Numbered from the stretch's first letter, positions 45,701-57,589 are shown. The stretch is 64,000 nt of DNA from Branchiostoma floridae (GCF_000003815.2 NC_049983.1:9343470-9407469); one strand, 5' to 3'. The notes: generated from the letters alone by a model not told the origin. Numbers and translations are program-made.

Positions 45701-47244
45701 TGAAGAGTTATTAAGCAAAATATAGTAACTTAACTGATCATGAGCAATCAGTACCAGACAAAATATGTGAAGTAAACTTCCTTTAAGTTTTAATACGATC
45801 TTACAAGCTGAAATGCGCCAATGGACCTTGGCCAATAATGCCAACACCAGTGGCGTTATCCAGCCCCCGAACTATCCACAAATCATCTACAAATACGTGA
45901 AAATGACGACGAACAAGTATCATGAGTGTAATTTCAGAGTGTAAACGTAACACTGCTTATTATACATATAACAAACAAAACATTTCGTCAGCGAAATGCC
46001 CGACCAAGTGGCGGGGCAGTCGGAACAAAGCTTATTGTTTCGAGATCGTGGGGTGTCGGTAGTCCTACTTTGTGGAATGAAATTTTGCCTCTGAAAATAC
46101 GTAAAATAGCGTTTTAGAGGGTTTGATTTTAAAATTTTCCCGGGGGAGCATGCCCCCGGACCCCCCTAGTTTAGCGAGCGCCTGCGGCGCTCGCGTCGGG
46201 CCTTTGGCCCGATCCCTCCACCCAAAAATATTAGGGACGGAAATAAATTTCAAGCTGGAGACAGCACTGAGCTAAACCCATAAAGTACTACATTTTCACC
46301 ATTCACCGAATGTATTTTCATAGACTACATGTATATTACTGTTTCAAACATTCGACTATATGTTTTGTCTTTGTTGTGCTCTGTTGAGCAAAAATTTACA
46401 CTAAGTATCCATTTATTCATTAAGTTGATAGCATAACTGAAAGAAGCCTGTTTACCTTTTTTCTATTCAGGGAAAGTTGGAAGAATGATGACAGGAGAGA
46501 TTTAAACATGTAGTCTAAGACTTCATCAGAATCATTTCATTGTGAAGATTGCAGTACTATCTGTAACAGCTAGGGGGCATAGTTGAGCTTTCTCAGTCTA
46601 CTTTCAGAGCCTTTATTGAAGTTCCTGAAGAAAGAAGACAAGACCAATACTTCAAGTACTTCTGTTCAAATTCCTGATCAAGTCAGAACAAGTATCAAAT
46701 ACAGAAATGTGGTGAAAAAAGAAATATTGTAGTCTTAAAAGTTAAAGTAATGTTTTCCAAACTTTAATTTTGCTGAGCAAACAATTTCTTTTTTCAAACA
46801 TCTTCAGGTGCACCTAATGCGAGATCCAGCCGGACTTGGTGTGAAGACTAGGAAAGAAATATTTTTAAAGAATTATGAAGATGTGAATAGAAGATATGAA
46901 AATGTTAAGATATGCTTATTTTCCAAACTTTCCGGTAAGATTTTCCCATCAAAGATGTCTTTCTTTTCAAACATCTTCAGGTGGACCTAGTTCCAGATCC
47001 GGCCGGATCGGGCATCAAACACACAAACGTGGTTAAGAAGTCGCTGAATCCAACGTTCAACGAGATCTTCGCGTTCCCGTGTTCCGCGGGCATCCTGGCG
47101 GAGACCAAACTGCGGCTGACGGTGTGGAACCACGACACTCTGGGCGCGGGAGACTTCATGGGGGAGAGGATTGTGGAGCTGAGAGAGTTGGAGCCTAACC
47201 AGGTCCTCACCAACTGGTACCCCCTACAGGAGGAGGTGGGTTAG
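42787..47244 (+). CDS. C2-domain protein with likely N-myristoylation signal
   Basis: Coding exons 42787-42969 (or to 42975), 44022-44219 and 46981-47244; phases are all 0. The ATG sits in GCACCATGG. An acceptor at 42741-42748 shows an untranslated exon upstream. The N-terminus MGNGAS fits MGxxxS for N-myristoylation. An acidic EEQEEEEEEY stretch follows at about 50-59. A single C2 domain covers about residues 88-212 with synaptotagmin-like topology: LLVKVVGARDL, VVKKSLNPTFNE, LRLTVWNHDTLGAGDFMGE. The usual SDPFVKV segment is VANAFVQV, so one calcium-binding Asp is missing; HDTLGAGD keeps two acidic residues. Membrane targeting is a reasonable inference. It ends EEVG and TAG at 47242, but a GTGGGT donor at 47236 could lead to exons I did not find. 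It resembles C2 domains of Munc13-4/BAIAP3-type proteins; orthology is unclear. Confidence 0.7.
42970..43155. mobile_element. small foldback element abutting a splice donor
   Basis: Begins TTACTGTAAATGCATTTAAG and ends CGAAAATCACAAACAGTA, a partial inverse. It has internal copies of AAGTTCGCGGT. It is related to 14110-14250. Its first bases provide either donor of C2 exon 1. Confidence 0.55.
43390..43560. repeat. dispersed repeat unit with GACCTTGGTACTGCAGCAGA
   Basis: Contains AACCTCTCTTTGGATTATTG and TGACCTTGGTACTGCAGCAG, which also occur in the tandem units at 49555-49915. One unit here; orientation is the same. Confidence 0.55.
43576..44021 (+). repeat. tandem repeat, three units of about 160 bp, each carrying a 3' splice site
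   Basis: The units begin GGTCTTGATTTTTTGGTGGC at 43581, 43741 and 43898. Each contains GCTCTGGAACTGCAGGGGAG, then a pyrimidine-rich stretch and CTCCAGGAGAGTG. The third unit ends in the real acceptor of C2 exon 2 (exon starts 44022); the first two give acceptor-like sites before 43708 and 43867 but lead into stop codons. Confidence 0.8.
44300..46269. mobile_element. non-autonomous hAT-type DNA transposon, 1970 bp
   Basis: Terminal inverted repeats CAGTGCTGTCTCCAG and CTGGAGACAGCACTG are perfect over 15 bases. AGCTAAAC flanks both ends (44292-44299, 46270-46277), an exact 8-bp target duplication. CAGTG ends and 8-bp duplications are hallmarks of hAT. Subterminal copies of GGGACGGAA occur at both ends. 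No frame resembles a hAT transposase or BED finger, so it must have been moved in trans. It lies in the second intron of the C2 gene. Confidence 0.9.
46752..46840 (+). pseudogene. duplicated 3' splice site and exon start of C2 exon 3
   Basis: TCAAACATCTTCAG then GTGCACCTAATGCGAGATCC matches TCAAACATCTTCAG then GTGGACCTAGTTCCAGATCC at 46967-47000. The copy covers the acceptor and about 30 bases of exon, then diverges into AT-rich sequence without a clear donor. It is read as a decayed partial duplicate. Confidence 0.65.
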
Positions 47245-47491
47245 TCCAAGTTTTGAAGGCCCATTATGTAATACGTTCTTCTTCTTGTCCTTGTCATCCT
47301 GTCGGACGATCAGTTCACTGACGGGTGGACTCGCCGATGTGCAACCAAACCCGCTGCACTTCTGCACAGTCTGCCACAGGTTGGGCATCTGAAAGCACTT
47401 GTTGTGCACGGATTTTGTCTCTTATGCCTTCTAGCTACTTCCTTCATCTCTAGGTCGTTTTCAAGTTTTTTGGCGCCTTCATGGAGTAATA

Positions 47492-47662
47492 CAGTAGAAG
47501 TCAGTTAATTGTGCACCGGATAATCGCACACTTCTGTTAATTGCACAAAATCCCCAAATCCTGTGGTTGTGCGGTCCAGGTTAATAAATTCGCTTTGTTG
47601 CACCATCCGGATAATTGCATGAAATACACAAATGGGGTGTGCAATGTACACGGCTTCCACTG
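47492..47662. mobile_element. small pogo/Tigger-like MITE remnant
   Basis: Ends CAGTAGAAGTCAGTTAATTG and GGCTTCCACTG are imperfectly inverted, and the interior alternates GGATAATCGCAC and GTTAATTGCAC. TA precedes the left end. No coding capacity. Confidence 0.5.
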
Positions 47663-48077
47663 GATTAGGACAACATTGTTGAATAATTATTGTTTGTTGT
47701 TTTATTAACTCCTTTAGCCGTCACAGGAACTGCGACTACCACTCTTCCAGGAGTAACAAAATAAAATATGGACACTGGGCATAATATATATATGATACAA
47801 CAACATCCTAATAGAATCGTCACACAAAAACATCAGAAAAAGTATCATAAATATATATTTAAAACAAAGTTTCCTACCATTTCATTACATGGTAAGGTAA
47901 ATCAACCCTTTAGATTTCCTTATCAAGCTTATCGGGTGTGTTCCTAAATGATTAGTCCACCCCAAAAAACCTTCCACTGTACTGTATGAAAAGTGGTAGT
48001 ACATGATTGTCATTCACATGAAGGTTTTGTTCTCAAGAACATTTTCAATTTTGGGGCCAATATCTTACATTAAGTTC

Positions 48078-48270
48078 CTCTAACCATTAGTAAGATGGCT
48101 AAGGAGATGAAGATCACACAGGTTCGATTCCTGGTTTCTTACTTGATGTTGTGTCCTTGGAAAGGCACTTAACACAACATGCCTCACTTCACCCAGAATA
48201 AAAACCATCCCTGACTTTGTTAGATTAACAGTAACTGTTGCAAAAGAACAGAAACAGAGAGATAGACAGG
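48078..48270 (+). mobile_element. tRNA-derived SINE
   Basis: GGTTCGATTCC at 48121-48131 is a polymerase III B box; an A-box-like segment lies about 35 bases upstream. The following GTTGTGTCCTTGGAAAGGCA and CCTCACTTCACCCAG are typical of the body of tRNA-derived SINEs in aquatic invertebrates. The tRNA part does not fold fully, so it is not a functional tRNA. Confidence 0.65.
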
Positions 48271-49554
48271 CAAACCAAAAAATATCATACACACAGAACC
48301 TGACGCAGTGCACAATAAGTTAGAGGAAAAATGGCTGCAAATTTTGTCATCAGTGAAGATGACAAACAGTGCTTGAACTGTGCTGCGATCTGTATGTAAA
48401 CCTTTTGTCGTGTTACGCGACCTGGGAGGTAATTCTTACGAGCGGAAGGGAAGGGAACGTTGGTTGTGTGCGAAGAGGCGGTGTGGGCACAGAACCAAAA
48501 GCAATTAAGAGTTCTGAGGGCATCTGTAGCCAAAAACACTGCAGGAGAGAGACTGTTGCATCCCCATTTTGTCTTCAAACCTTTATGTTATTCAGTTTGT
48601 GTGTACATCTGTAAGTTTTACTGTTAGTACCATGATAGTTGGAACAGATCATGTTTTGTACAGATACGGGGCTTACACAGAAGTGTGTCCTTCCCATTAT
48701 CAAGGCTAGCCTGTCCTGAGCTGTTGTTTTGTAGAAGATTAGATCGCTCCTCCGATGCCACGGCTAGAGATGCCTCGCGATTCCCCCGGCGGTGCCAGAC
48801 TGCCTGTTCCATGTGAATTGCAGGAAACATCTTTGCTTTGTTCTTTTCCGAATGTCAGATGTATGGCGGGCGCAGGAAGGTGTTGGGATCGGAGAGTTCC
48901 CCTCCCCCCGCGTGCGTCCCTACCCTGCTTCCTGCAGATAACCGCCAGTAGGAAGTGCTTTCATTTCGAAAGTATTTGTTTTTTCCGGCCGCGGTGGTGG
49001 CGTGTTTTTGCAGCCAGACGGTTTGAGTCCTATTTCGAGATGTTCGCAACAATTGGCGGAAGTGGCGGAAGCGAATAAAGTGCCAATGTCACCGGAAGTG
49101 TCGATGCTGGAAGATGTCACCCAATCATCTGCTATGATCAGTCTGGCGAGGGTCTTGTGACTCCAGCAAACACAATGCCTGGAAACAGCAGGAGAATTAC
49201 GTAATGTAGCACCAAAGTGGTACAGCACAGTGTTGTAGCCTGCCCAAAAAAATTTTTCCATCCCTTGGATTTGAATTGAAATCCAGTTGAGGCTTGATGA
49301 TTCTAGGGGGAAATTTTAAAATCTAGACCCCCTGAAATACTATTTTTCCTTTATTTTGAGGTGCAAATTTTGCTCAGGTTGGTTCAGTTAATTTGCCGAA
49401 TGAAAGAATAAATTTCTTGTAGGAAAAGAGAGAATTTGAAAGTACAATTTTATGATGCTCAAAGATAAATTTTGACATTCCACGATCATGTAGCCAGTTA
49501 CCCAGTTACCAAAGATTTTTACCTCAGTGAAAAATGTTTTTTGGATTGTGATTT

Positions 49555-49915
49555 GTACGTGCATGTCAGGTGGAATATGTTAGGAACCTTTGGATGGATT
49601 GCAATGATTGCTACGCGGGTTTTGTTGTTGACCTGACAGTCCTCCTAGCTATTGGGCTCCCTGGTGGCCAACCTTGATACTGCAGCAGACTTTTTTTTGT
49701 GCGTGCATGTCTGACAGAAAATTTGAAAAACCTCTGGATTGATTGCAATGATATTGTGAACGTGCGTGGGTAGGTATTCTTGACCTGACGGCCCTCCTTG
49801 ATTTCGGGCCTCCTGGTGGCCGACCTTGGTACTGCAGCAGACTATTTGTGTGCAATTGTGTCCGACAGAATGTCTTTAAGTTAAGTACCTCTGGATTGAT
49901 TGCATTGATATTTTG
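49555..49915. repeat. tandem repeat, two and a half units of about 165 bp
   Basis: Units share CTCTGGATTGATTGCAATGA, TTGACCTGAC and CCTTGGTACTGCAGCAGAC. Related to the unit at 43390-43560. Confidence 0.7.
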
Positions 49916-49995
49916 CTAGCTATTCTGATATTTTTCTATGCAAATTTTGCTGCTCATACCCACTTCTAATGTACATTGAGCTCAAATGTACATTG

Positions 49996-50584
49996 TACCG
50001 TATATTCTCGAATAAAGTACGCACTTTTTTAACTTTTCAAAATTGAAAAGGTGCTACAAGTTGTTGCCAAAGTTGGGGTGCGTACTTTATTTGAGGTCAC
50101 TGCACAGAGAAATTGTAAAAAAAGCCTAAAATAAAGCAAGGTAATGTTTCAAAACATGCACATTGTTGTTGTCTTGTAGTTGTCTAAACATGAAACAAAG
50201 AAATTGTCTAAACATGATTTACATAAGATTGGCATTTGCATACAATCCTTTTGAGTTAGTGACTTTGACTTGTACAACTGGTTTTTCCTGATTTCTTCTA
50301 CCAGTTCTCAGTGATTTTTATAATTTGCAGTAGGCAATTCACAAGTTCATAGAGACAATGACAGTGTAAATGCAGGTTATTTCATGCAAAATGACCTGGG
50401 GAAAACATCATAAATTTGAATTTATCCAGTTAAAGGTCTGTTCAAAACTGGTGGAGAAGGGGTGCGTACTTTATTTGAGTTTTTCCATTTTACCTTTCAG
50501 TCCCAAAGATCTGTCTAAGACTTGTCCAAAATCAGGGGTGCGTACTTTAATTGGGGTGCGTACTTTATTCGAGAATATACGGTA
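49996..50584. mobile_element. MITE with inverted ends and internal TGCGTACTTTATT repeats
   Basis: The left end TACCGTATATTCTCGAATAA and the right end TTATTCGAGAATATACGGTA are exact inverses, extending through GTACGCAC. GGGGTGCGTACTTTATTTGAG-like words recur at least four times inside. No coding frame. Confidence 0.85.
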
Positions 50585-52049
50585 TTACATGTGTACAAGA
50601 GCAAGCTATAGCTGTTGTTGTTTTGATACATGAGTAAGGATATTGTTTGTAATTTGAACAAACCCTTTCATAGCAGGGAACAGCTTAATTACATGATGGA
50701 ACACAACCCAGCTTGTTACTATGCATTATTGTTTTTGTAATACACTCTACACAGGGAATAATGCAATATTCATGGATTACCAGCAGAAATGATAAAACAT
50801 ACATATGTTAATCAGTTAGTATTTGATTTAGAACTTAAGCACCAGAAAAGCTGGGGGTTTGTCTTAGATCCACTGAAAAAGTGGAGGGATCAGCCTTAGC
50901 AATTAATAAGCTGTGCAAATTAAGATACTACATTTGATTTCCTACATGTAGAAATTAGATGTTCCCAAGAGGAGCCTGTAATAAGTTGGGACAGTGTGTT
51001 GTTCTGATTAGGCATAGGAAACTGTAGGGTGGAGTTAGTCGGTTTGTGATGATAGAGTTAGGCGGAAACGCCGGGTCCAGCTTATCTAGGCTTGAGGGTG
51101 CCTCGCTCCTGTATGATCCTCCCACCGCTCTTGTCTTACAGCCCCTGCAGGCACCACGGTAGATTCAAACATGGTGTTTCTTTCCAGCTGATTTGGATTT
51201 GGGATTCATCTGCGTGGAGGTAGATATCAGTCCATCGCACCTTCCCGAATACAACAACTTTGCGGCAATTTGTTTCATTTTAGTTCTCTATTGGGATGGT
51301 GTGCGGACAGAGATAACCCTCCCGCCTGCAGTAATTAGTGATGTTTTCGTAATCTTTTGCCACCCCGAGGCGTTTTCGCACAATTACGGTTATTGCGGCA
51401 TTTGCGATGATGAGTTGCCTCGCGCGGCAGCTCGCCGGGGTAGGCATATAAACTGTTTGGCCCGAAGCGGGGAGCGGGCGAAATCGACGCCAGGCTCGGG
51501 GATTAATGAACTTGAAGCGATGCGGTAGCGCTGCCTGCGAGGGATTCTCCGCGCGTTGCGATCTGGGCACGTAAATAACGGGATATCTGGGGGATTGTAG
51601 CTTCATAACCGCGGGGGTGCTGGCAGGTTGCGTGGAAAACGCACATCGTTCAAATTGCCAGGTTGGGAGATGCCGGCCTTTCCCGCATTATTGCCCCATC
51701 TCCTTTATGGCCCTGCGAAAAGGCCAGCCAGACAATGGGATTTTCCGTACAGCCAAACAGGATTTTTTAAGGGGTATTTTTTTCCTGTCAGCTTCCCACA
51801 AATTGAAAGCTCAAGTTTGTAAGGTATACGGTGCATTCTCCAAGAGATGGGTAGAGTATGGCATATACAAGGTACTTTTGTATAGACTTAGATAATGGCA
51901 ACACATCTTTCTTTTCTGTTTTGATTAGACAAACAGAACACATATAATTGAACTTTAAGTATATCATCTCTTGGTGCATACTATTTGAGATAAGAGGAGC
52001 ATATTATACAATATGCTTGTTTCATTTTGGAGAATCTCTCTTTTCTATT
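50585..52049. other. non-coding stretch with a GC-richer unique island
   Basis: About 51040-51800 is GC-rich, non-repetitive and contains TAATTAG and GGGATTAATG words. Frames up to 111 codons are open but show no family similarity. It could be a regulatory element. Confidence 0.35.
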
Positions 52050-52144
52050 TAGCCTGGATACCAGACCCATGCCCAATCTCAAAAATATCTGTTTTTAGAT
52101 ATTTAGATATTTTTGAGATCAGTCTGTGGTCTGTATCCAGGTTA
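52050..52144. mobile_element. TAGCCTGG-type foldback element, 95 bp
   Basis: Starts TAGCCTGGATACCAGACC and ends GGTCTGTATCCAGGTTA; the core ATATTTAGATATTTTTGAGA folds on its partner. Flanks TTTTCTATT and TTCTCTGTT agree at 7 of 9 bases, compatible with an old 9-bp duplication. Confidence 0.75.
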
Positions 52145-52636
52145 TTCTCTGTTTCGACTAGTGAGATATCGTAAGCCATTGACTACATACGGATCTCGAA
52201 AACAAACAAATAATCCTTGATTGTTTGATTTTAAAGTTTGCCAGTTGAGATCTAGATCTGACCGCACAAAGATGTTCTAGCTAGTGTCTTTCGGAATACC
52301 ACATAATCCACAAGCACAACTCCCCGCTGCTTTATTGCACTTGGATGTGATTTTTATTACGGCAAATTAGCATCCTTCATTCTGTGTGCTTTCAGCTCGC
52401 TCTCTGCTCATTGCCTTGTAAATCAGCCTCAGACTGATGGTATCGTGCACATGACTTTAACTATTGTGCTGCAAGGCATGCAACCAATTTTGGCTTTTCT
52501 AATTGCGGAAGTCAAGGCGTAGTCAATCATTTTTATGAATCATACATTGCAGGAAGAATTGCTAGTCAGCGGTAAAGTCTGTGTGTGCTGTTTTGCGCTG
52601 TTTTATGCAGTTATGTCACACTAGCACTAAATCTAG

Positions 52637-52837
52637 GAGGGTCTGTACGCTCTTGTCCACAAGGCGTAGGCAGCTTATTTTGATTTCCCGTTATTCGTAT
52701 GGAAAGTGATCCTATTCAAAGTATTTGTAGTGAGATGACTAAATTTTGCATGATTGCTTTCCTCAATTTTAACATCATACGCAAGGGGTTCCTTTGAATT
52801 GGGCGTTAAACGTTTTTGAGACCCCCCAAGCAGTCTA
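52637..52837 (+). repeat. dispersed element H, copy 1
   Basis: Begins GAGGGTCTGTACGC and ends near GAGACCCCCCAAGCAGTCTA. It shares GCAGCTTATTTTGATTTCCC and GCATGATTGCTTTCCTC with copies at 55314 and 63548. Confidence 0.6.
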
Positions 52838-53499
52838 TCTTCCAGATGAGTGAAAACAAAGCAACTGGAAAACAACTATCATGTAATATATAGCTCTATG
52901 TACAATGTATTATACGGGTGTAGTTTCATGTATGTCTTATATTAAAATAATATACCCTTCATTATTATTAGTATTTTACCAAATGAACAGGAAGAACGTC
53001 AGATCACTTAAAAGCAGAAAATTTGAATTCTTTTTGATTTAAGTCCACCAACTTTTATCGTGTCTTTGAGTTTTAACTTTTATCTTATTAAGAAGTTTTC
53101 ATACAGTACCTACCTTGCAGTTGAGATGTATTATATAGACCAAGGGTCACCAGTGAATGTCTTTCATGTGAGACTTTTCTTTATTAATTTCTAGATCTGA
53201 GAAAATATCTTTTATCTGGGTGCCTCAGCTTTACATATGGTCCAAGTGTCTGCGGCGGGTGTAAGTCTTGTCGCGGGAGCGGCGAGCGATACCAACTTCG
53301 TGTCGTCCAAGTTCCCGCGGATGTAGATTTCCCCCATCCATCCCCGTCACGATCAAAATTAACTGCTGCGGCACCTCCTGCCACCGTGGCGGGGTATCCC
53401 GGAATCGCTGAATCCCCCGCCTGCAGCGCCGTTTTGTGCTCGTTGGCTGATAAGGAACGGGTCGTCAAGTTCAGCTTAATTTGTTCCCCCAAATATTGG

Positions 53500-53970
53500 C
53501 AACCACTAAATATTAACACCCAGTGTTTTAGGGAAAGGCGTAATGATTATTGTTAAATGCAGAACCTATGTAGTACAATGTACCAAGGTCTGTGTATGCC
53601 TAACCTTTCCTGATAGTATAGAAACTGCAGCAACAAAACTTCTTTTAAATTCTCTGATATGGCAAGTAAATATTATCACCCAGTGTTTAAGGGAAAGGCA
53701 TAATTGTTAAATGTATAACCTACATGTGTATGATTAATAATCTTTCCTGCTTGTGTTCAAAGTGAACCTGTCCAGTGAAACTTCTTACGATTCTTACCTT
53801 CAATATGGCAAGACAGTAGATATCGAAACAGTGTTTTAGGGAAAGGTATAATTGTTAAATGCTGAACTTGCTTTGAATTTTATATGGCTTATAATGTTTC
53901 CTGATGGTGTACTAACTGAAGCAGCAAAACGTCTTTAATTTCTATGACTCGATACGGCAAGAAGAACGCC
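53500..53970. repeat. tandem repeat, about three units of 170 bp
   Basis: Units share CAGTGTTTTAGGGAAAGGC, TAATTGTTAAATG, TTTCCTGATGGTGT and CAGCAAAAC. Diverged. Confidence 0.7.
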
Positions 53971-55313
53971 AGACGCGATTGCACCCCGCTGAAAAACGCC
54001 ACTTTGATGTATCTGATTGTTCCACTTTTTGCCAATAATCTGTCGGTTGATACCATCTTTCTAGTTAATTACATTTAGATGAGTGAGACACGGCTGCTAT
54101 TCATACCAGCGGCAGAGTTTCTTACATATGTTGGCTTTGATTAAAAGACAAATCCTCGCGCCAGAGTGTCTCCACCTCTCAATATACATGGAAATGCAGG
54201 TGTTATCATGCTACGGCAGAGACAAGGCGCCCAAATGGAACATGACACATTCCATTTATGCACAAGCGCTGATATTTTCCCCCGCTTGACCCCAAAATAA
54301 AGCATCTGACATTTCTGTTCCTCCAAACTTCCTTAAAGAGATGGAAAAGTACGCCTGTGATAAACTTTGTGCCACGTTAGATGCGTCATCGAAGTTTTAA
54401 GTAAACTTTTGGAGATCATACGCGGTAATTTAAGTTCCGAGAGATTGATCGACTTAAACTTTTTAATCAGATATGGCGACTGTTCGGGCTGTCTACATGG
54501 CATTACGTTATCGGGAGAAATCATCGTTTCTTTTTTAAAAGCGGAGATACTTTGGCTGCAAAGCTCTTTCAAGAGACAAGGCATATCAGATGTGCAAGTC
54601 TACATGGAGAGGGGTCACTGGGATCACTGTACGGATCTATATATCTCCAACATGATAGCCAGGGACTTTGTACATTGTACCCCTTGGAGGTCTTCCAACA
54701 TTGAGGCATACATACATTATACACTTAGGAAGAAAAAGATGATGTTCTTAGACTCAGTTATCTCCTTGTTTCAATGTCCTTTTAATCTTTTTCCTATCTC
54801 TTGTCTTGCAAAGTCTTAAGTTAAAGAATATGGAGTTTTATGAAGAAAAAGGATTATTTAGTAAAGTCTAATCTTGCCAGAGTTTATGTATTCAAAGCAG
54901 CATACAAAAAAGGCAGAGAAAAAGAATTTTCTCTTTATATGAAGAAAATATAACTTCTAGCTTTGAGTCTAACTCATAATAAGCTGGAATGCTTTACATT
55001 GCTTAAGAAAGACAGGCCTTAATGAGAAGAACCACAGATAAGAAGGGGAAGACTTGCCAAGAAGGGAAGTCCCCTTGAGACGTCCTACAAGGTGTTTCCA
55101 GTTAGGTGCCCCAGTGGGTGGTTAACCTTGGCCTGGTTTAATCTAACGAGGTTTGACAGGTCCAACCACCCAATGTGGACAGCTATACCTCAATTCCTCA
55201 CATACCTCTGCTATTTGCACTCAGAACAGTTAAAAATTGTGTTTTCTTTGTAACAAATAAAATAGGGTTGACGGTACAGTATTTCATAATTGTAAGAAAC
55301 TAGTCTATTCTAA
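53971..55313. other. non-coding stretch, mostly unique sequence
   Basis: A 150-codon plus frame at 54367-54819 is open but has no recognisable domain, no splice signals in phase and AT-rich composition. Nothing else is supported. Confidence 0.35.
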
Positions 55314-55485
55314 AAGGGTCTTCATGCTCTTTTCTGTAAGGCATAGGCAGCCTATTTCTATTTCTCATAAATCGTACGAAAGGCACCTTATTCACGTAAT
55401 TCTTAGCGAGGCAACCAAATTTTGAGTATTGGCCTTCCTTGGTTTTAGCATCAGATGCTCTTCTGAATTTAACTTCAAAGCATTA
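55314..55485 (+). repeat. dispersed element H, copy 2
   Basis: AGGGTCTTCATGCTCTTTTC, GGCATAGGCAGCCTATTTC and GAGGCAACCAAATTTTGAG match the other copies. The right end is eroded. Confidence 0.6.
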
Positions 55486-55866
55486 TTGATGGATCCACCT
55501 GATATATAGAGCCACTTCTAAACATAGCACAAAATAGTTGGTATCAATTCTGAATGGTAGAGTGTGTTTTAATCGTATATACTATAGGTTAAAAATTTCA
55601 CTATTAACTTCAAACTTTTTCGTCGTACAATGCACATATGCGACTGTCATGATCAACTATGATAATGGTTTGATATTCTTTGGGCATGCAGGCATGCTAC
55701 AAAATGGTAAAACAAACTTTTTATCTCTCCCACTCCCCACTGATACAGAGATGTGATAAGACTCAGGCCTGATACCAGGACCACCTCTGTAGTTGTTCTA
55801 CAGAATTCTAAGTATTTGCAGGTCATTGGAGAGTCACTATTAGCAGTGTGGTACACCCACTGGAAG

Positions 55867-56252
55867 GGTAACAAACTTTTCCTGTCCGTACTGCTGTTAA
55901 AAATCACTTTTCTTGCAAGGGAGATGATTTGCTCTTTAAAGGTGGTACATGTATCTCACTGCACTTGGGGCACCGGTGCAAAACTGTAGGTTTTTTTTAA
56001 CTGCGGCACATTTTTGCTGACTTCTTATAATTTAGATACATGTATTGCATAATGTGTAAAAAGATTACTAAGTCTTAGAAGACAAGAAAATTTGGTCTTT
56101 ATCTCTGAAATTTGTTGAATAATTTTTCGAACCCCGCAGTGCCACACGGCGCCCCAAGTGAAGTGAGATATCACCTTAAGGGGAACGAACTTTTCCTGTC
56201 CGTACTGCTGTTAAAAATCACTTTTCTTGCAAGGGAGATGATTTGCTCATTT
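55867..56252. repeat. 74-bp direct repeat flanking a family A palindrome
   Basis: CTTTTCCTGTCCGTACTGCT through GGGAGATGATTTGCTC occurs at 55877-55934 and again at 56188-56247, nearly identical. The element at 55941-56178 lies exactly between. Confidence 0.85.
55941..56178. mobile_element. palindromic element family A, copy 5
   Basis: Left arm TCTCACTGCACTTGGGGCAC, right arm GCCCCAAGTGAAGTGAGATA; the interior shares TCTTTATCTCTGAAATTTGT. Both ends abut TTAA-containing sequence. Confidence 0.8.
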
Positions 56253-56559
56253 AGCTCCTGTTCCTGAGGGAGTTGAGATTATAGGGACTGAGGAAGGTTG
56301 GAAGCAATAGATGTCTGCAAACGCTGACATGACATTTATCAGTTGTTAAAAACAGTGCTGTCACATGCTTCTCTTGCACTTAATGGTAGCCTTGTAAAGT
56401 TAAAGCTTGTTCTAACGCAGTTAAAAGATGCATGTCTTTGTCCGTAGCAGGACATTCATGCAAAATCTAATTCTAAAGAAAATACTAGTAAAAGTTAACA
56501 TCAGAATGATGTTATTTGTTTTGATACGTTTGCATAGATACAATGACATATGATAACTT

Positions 56560-57445
56560 TGTTGACATAGCTACATGTAAAAGTACACTTCTCATTGTCA
56601 CTTCTTTTTCTTCAGAATGATAATGAATTGTAACGATAACAATAAATGATAGTAATTTTGTACATGTTTGATAGGCATTTTATTGTATTGATTTACGACA
56701 CAACACTAAATACGTATGCTATGTGACGTTCAAGTTTTGCATTATTCTCTCTGTGAATACGAGTACCCTCTCCCTGTGCATGTGTGCTACATGTAAAATT
56801 TTTTTTTTATTGTCACTTCTTTTTCTACAGGATGATAATGAATTGTAGTAATGACAATAAATGATAGTAATTTTCTACATGTGTTTTAGCCATTTTATGA
56901 CACAATGCCAATGCAATGTTGTGTTCAAGTGCTGCGTAATTCGCTCCATGCATGCGAGATAGTCCCCTCTCTCTGCATACTGACACATGTGCGCTACATG
57001 TAAAAGTGCTTTTTTGTTGTCATTTCTTTATCTACAGAATGAAAATGAATTGAAGTAATGACAATAAATGATAGTGATTTTCTATGTAATATATTCTTTG
57101 ATGTATTTTAGTATTTTAGCCATTTTATGACACAATGCCAATGCTATATGCCAGTGCTGCGTAATTCGCTCCATGCATGCGAGATAGTCCCCTCTCTCTG
57201 CATACTGACACATGTGCGCTACATGTAAAAGTGCTTTTTTGTTGTCATTTCTTTATCTATAGAATGAAAATGAATTGAAGTAATGACAATAAATGATAGT
57301 GATTTTCTATGTAATATATTCTTTGATGTATTTTAGTATTTTAGCCATTTTATGACACAATGCCAATGCTATATGCCAGTGCTGCGTAATTCGCTCCATG
57401 CATGCGACGTAGTACCCTCTCTCTGCATACTGACACATGTGCGCT
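56560..57445. repeat. tandem array, about four units of 215-225 bp
   Basis: Units share CTACATGTAAAAGTGC, TAATGACAATAAATGATAGT, AGCCATTTTATGACACAATG and TTCGCTCCATGCATGCGA. The units starting at 56991 and 57216 are nearly identical; earlier ones are diverged, so the array has grown recently at its right side. Confidence 0.85.
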
Positions 57446-57589
57446 GGAAATCCGGGCGGATCATGGCGTCCCCGGAGAGTCGTGTCCCCGGGGACCGCTG
57501 GCACCAGCCTGGCTGAGGGATGCTCGCCCCCTCCTCATCCACAAATCCTACCGCAAACACCTCCCGTCTCATCCCGGACTCACGCAGAC

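Larger units (their letters stand above)
47245..49554. other. non-coding stretch downstream of the C2 gene
   Basis: Holds a pogo-like remnant (47492-47662), a SINE (48078-48270) and a GC-richer unique segment at about 48730-49080. No exon with family similarity was seen. Confidence 0.4.

Noticed and set aside
48078-48150. tRNA gene
   Set aside because: Only the B box is good; acceptor and anticodon stems do not form and a SINE body follows.
51193-51606. Overlapping 108-111 codon frames on both strands
   Set aside because: Open on both strands because of GC-rich composition; no domain seen.
54367-54819. 150-codon plus-strand frame
   Set aside because: No recognisable domain, no in-phase splice partner and ordinary AT-rich composition; likely chance.
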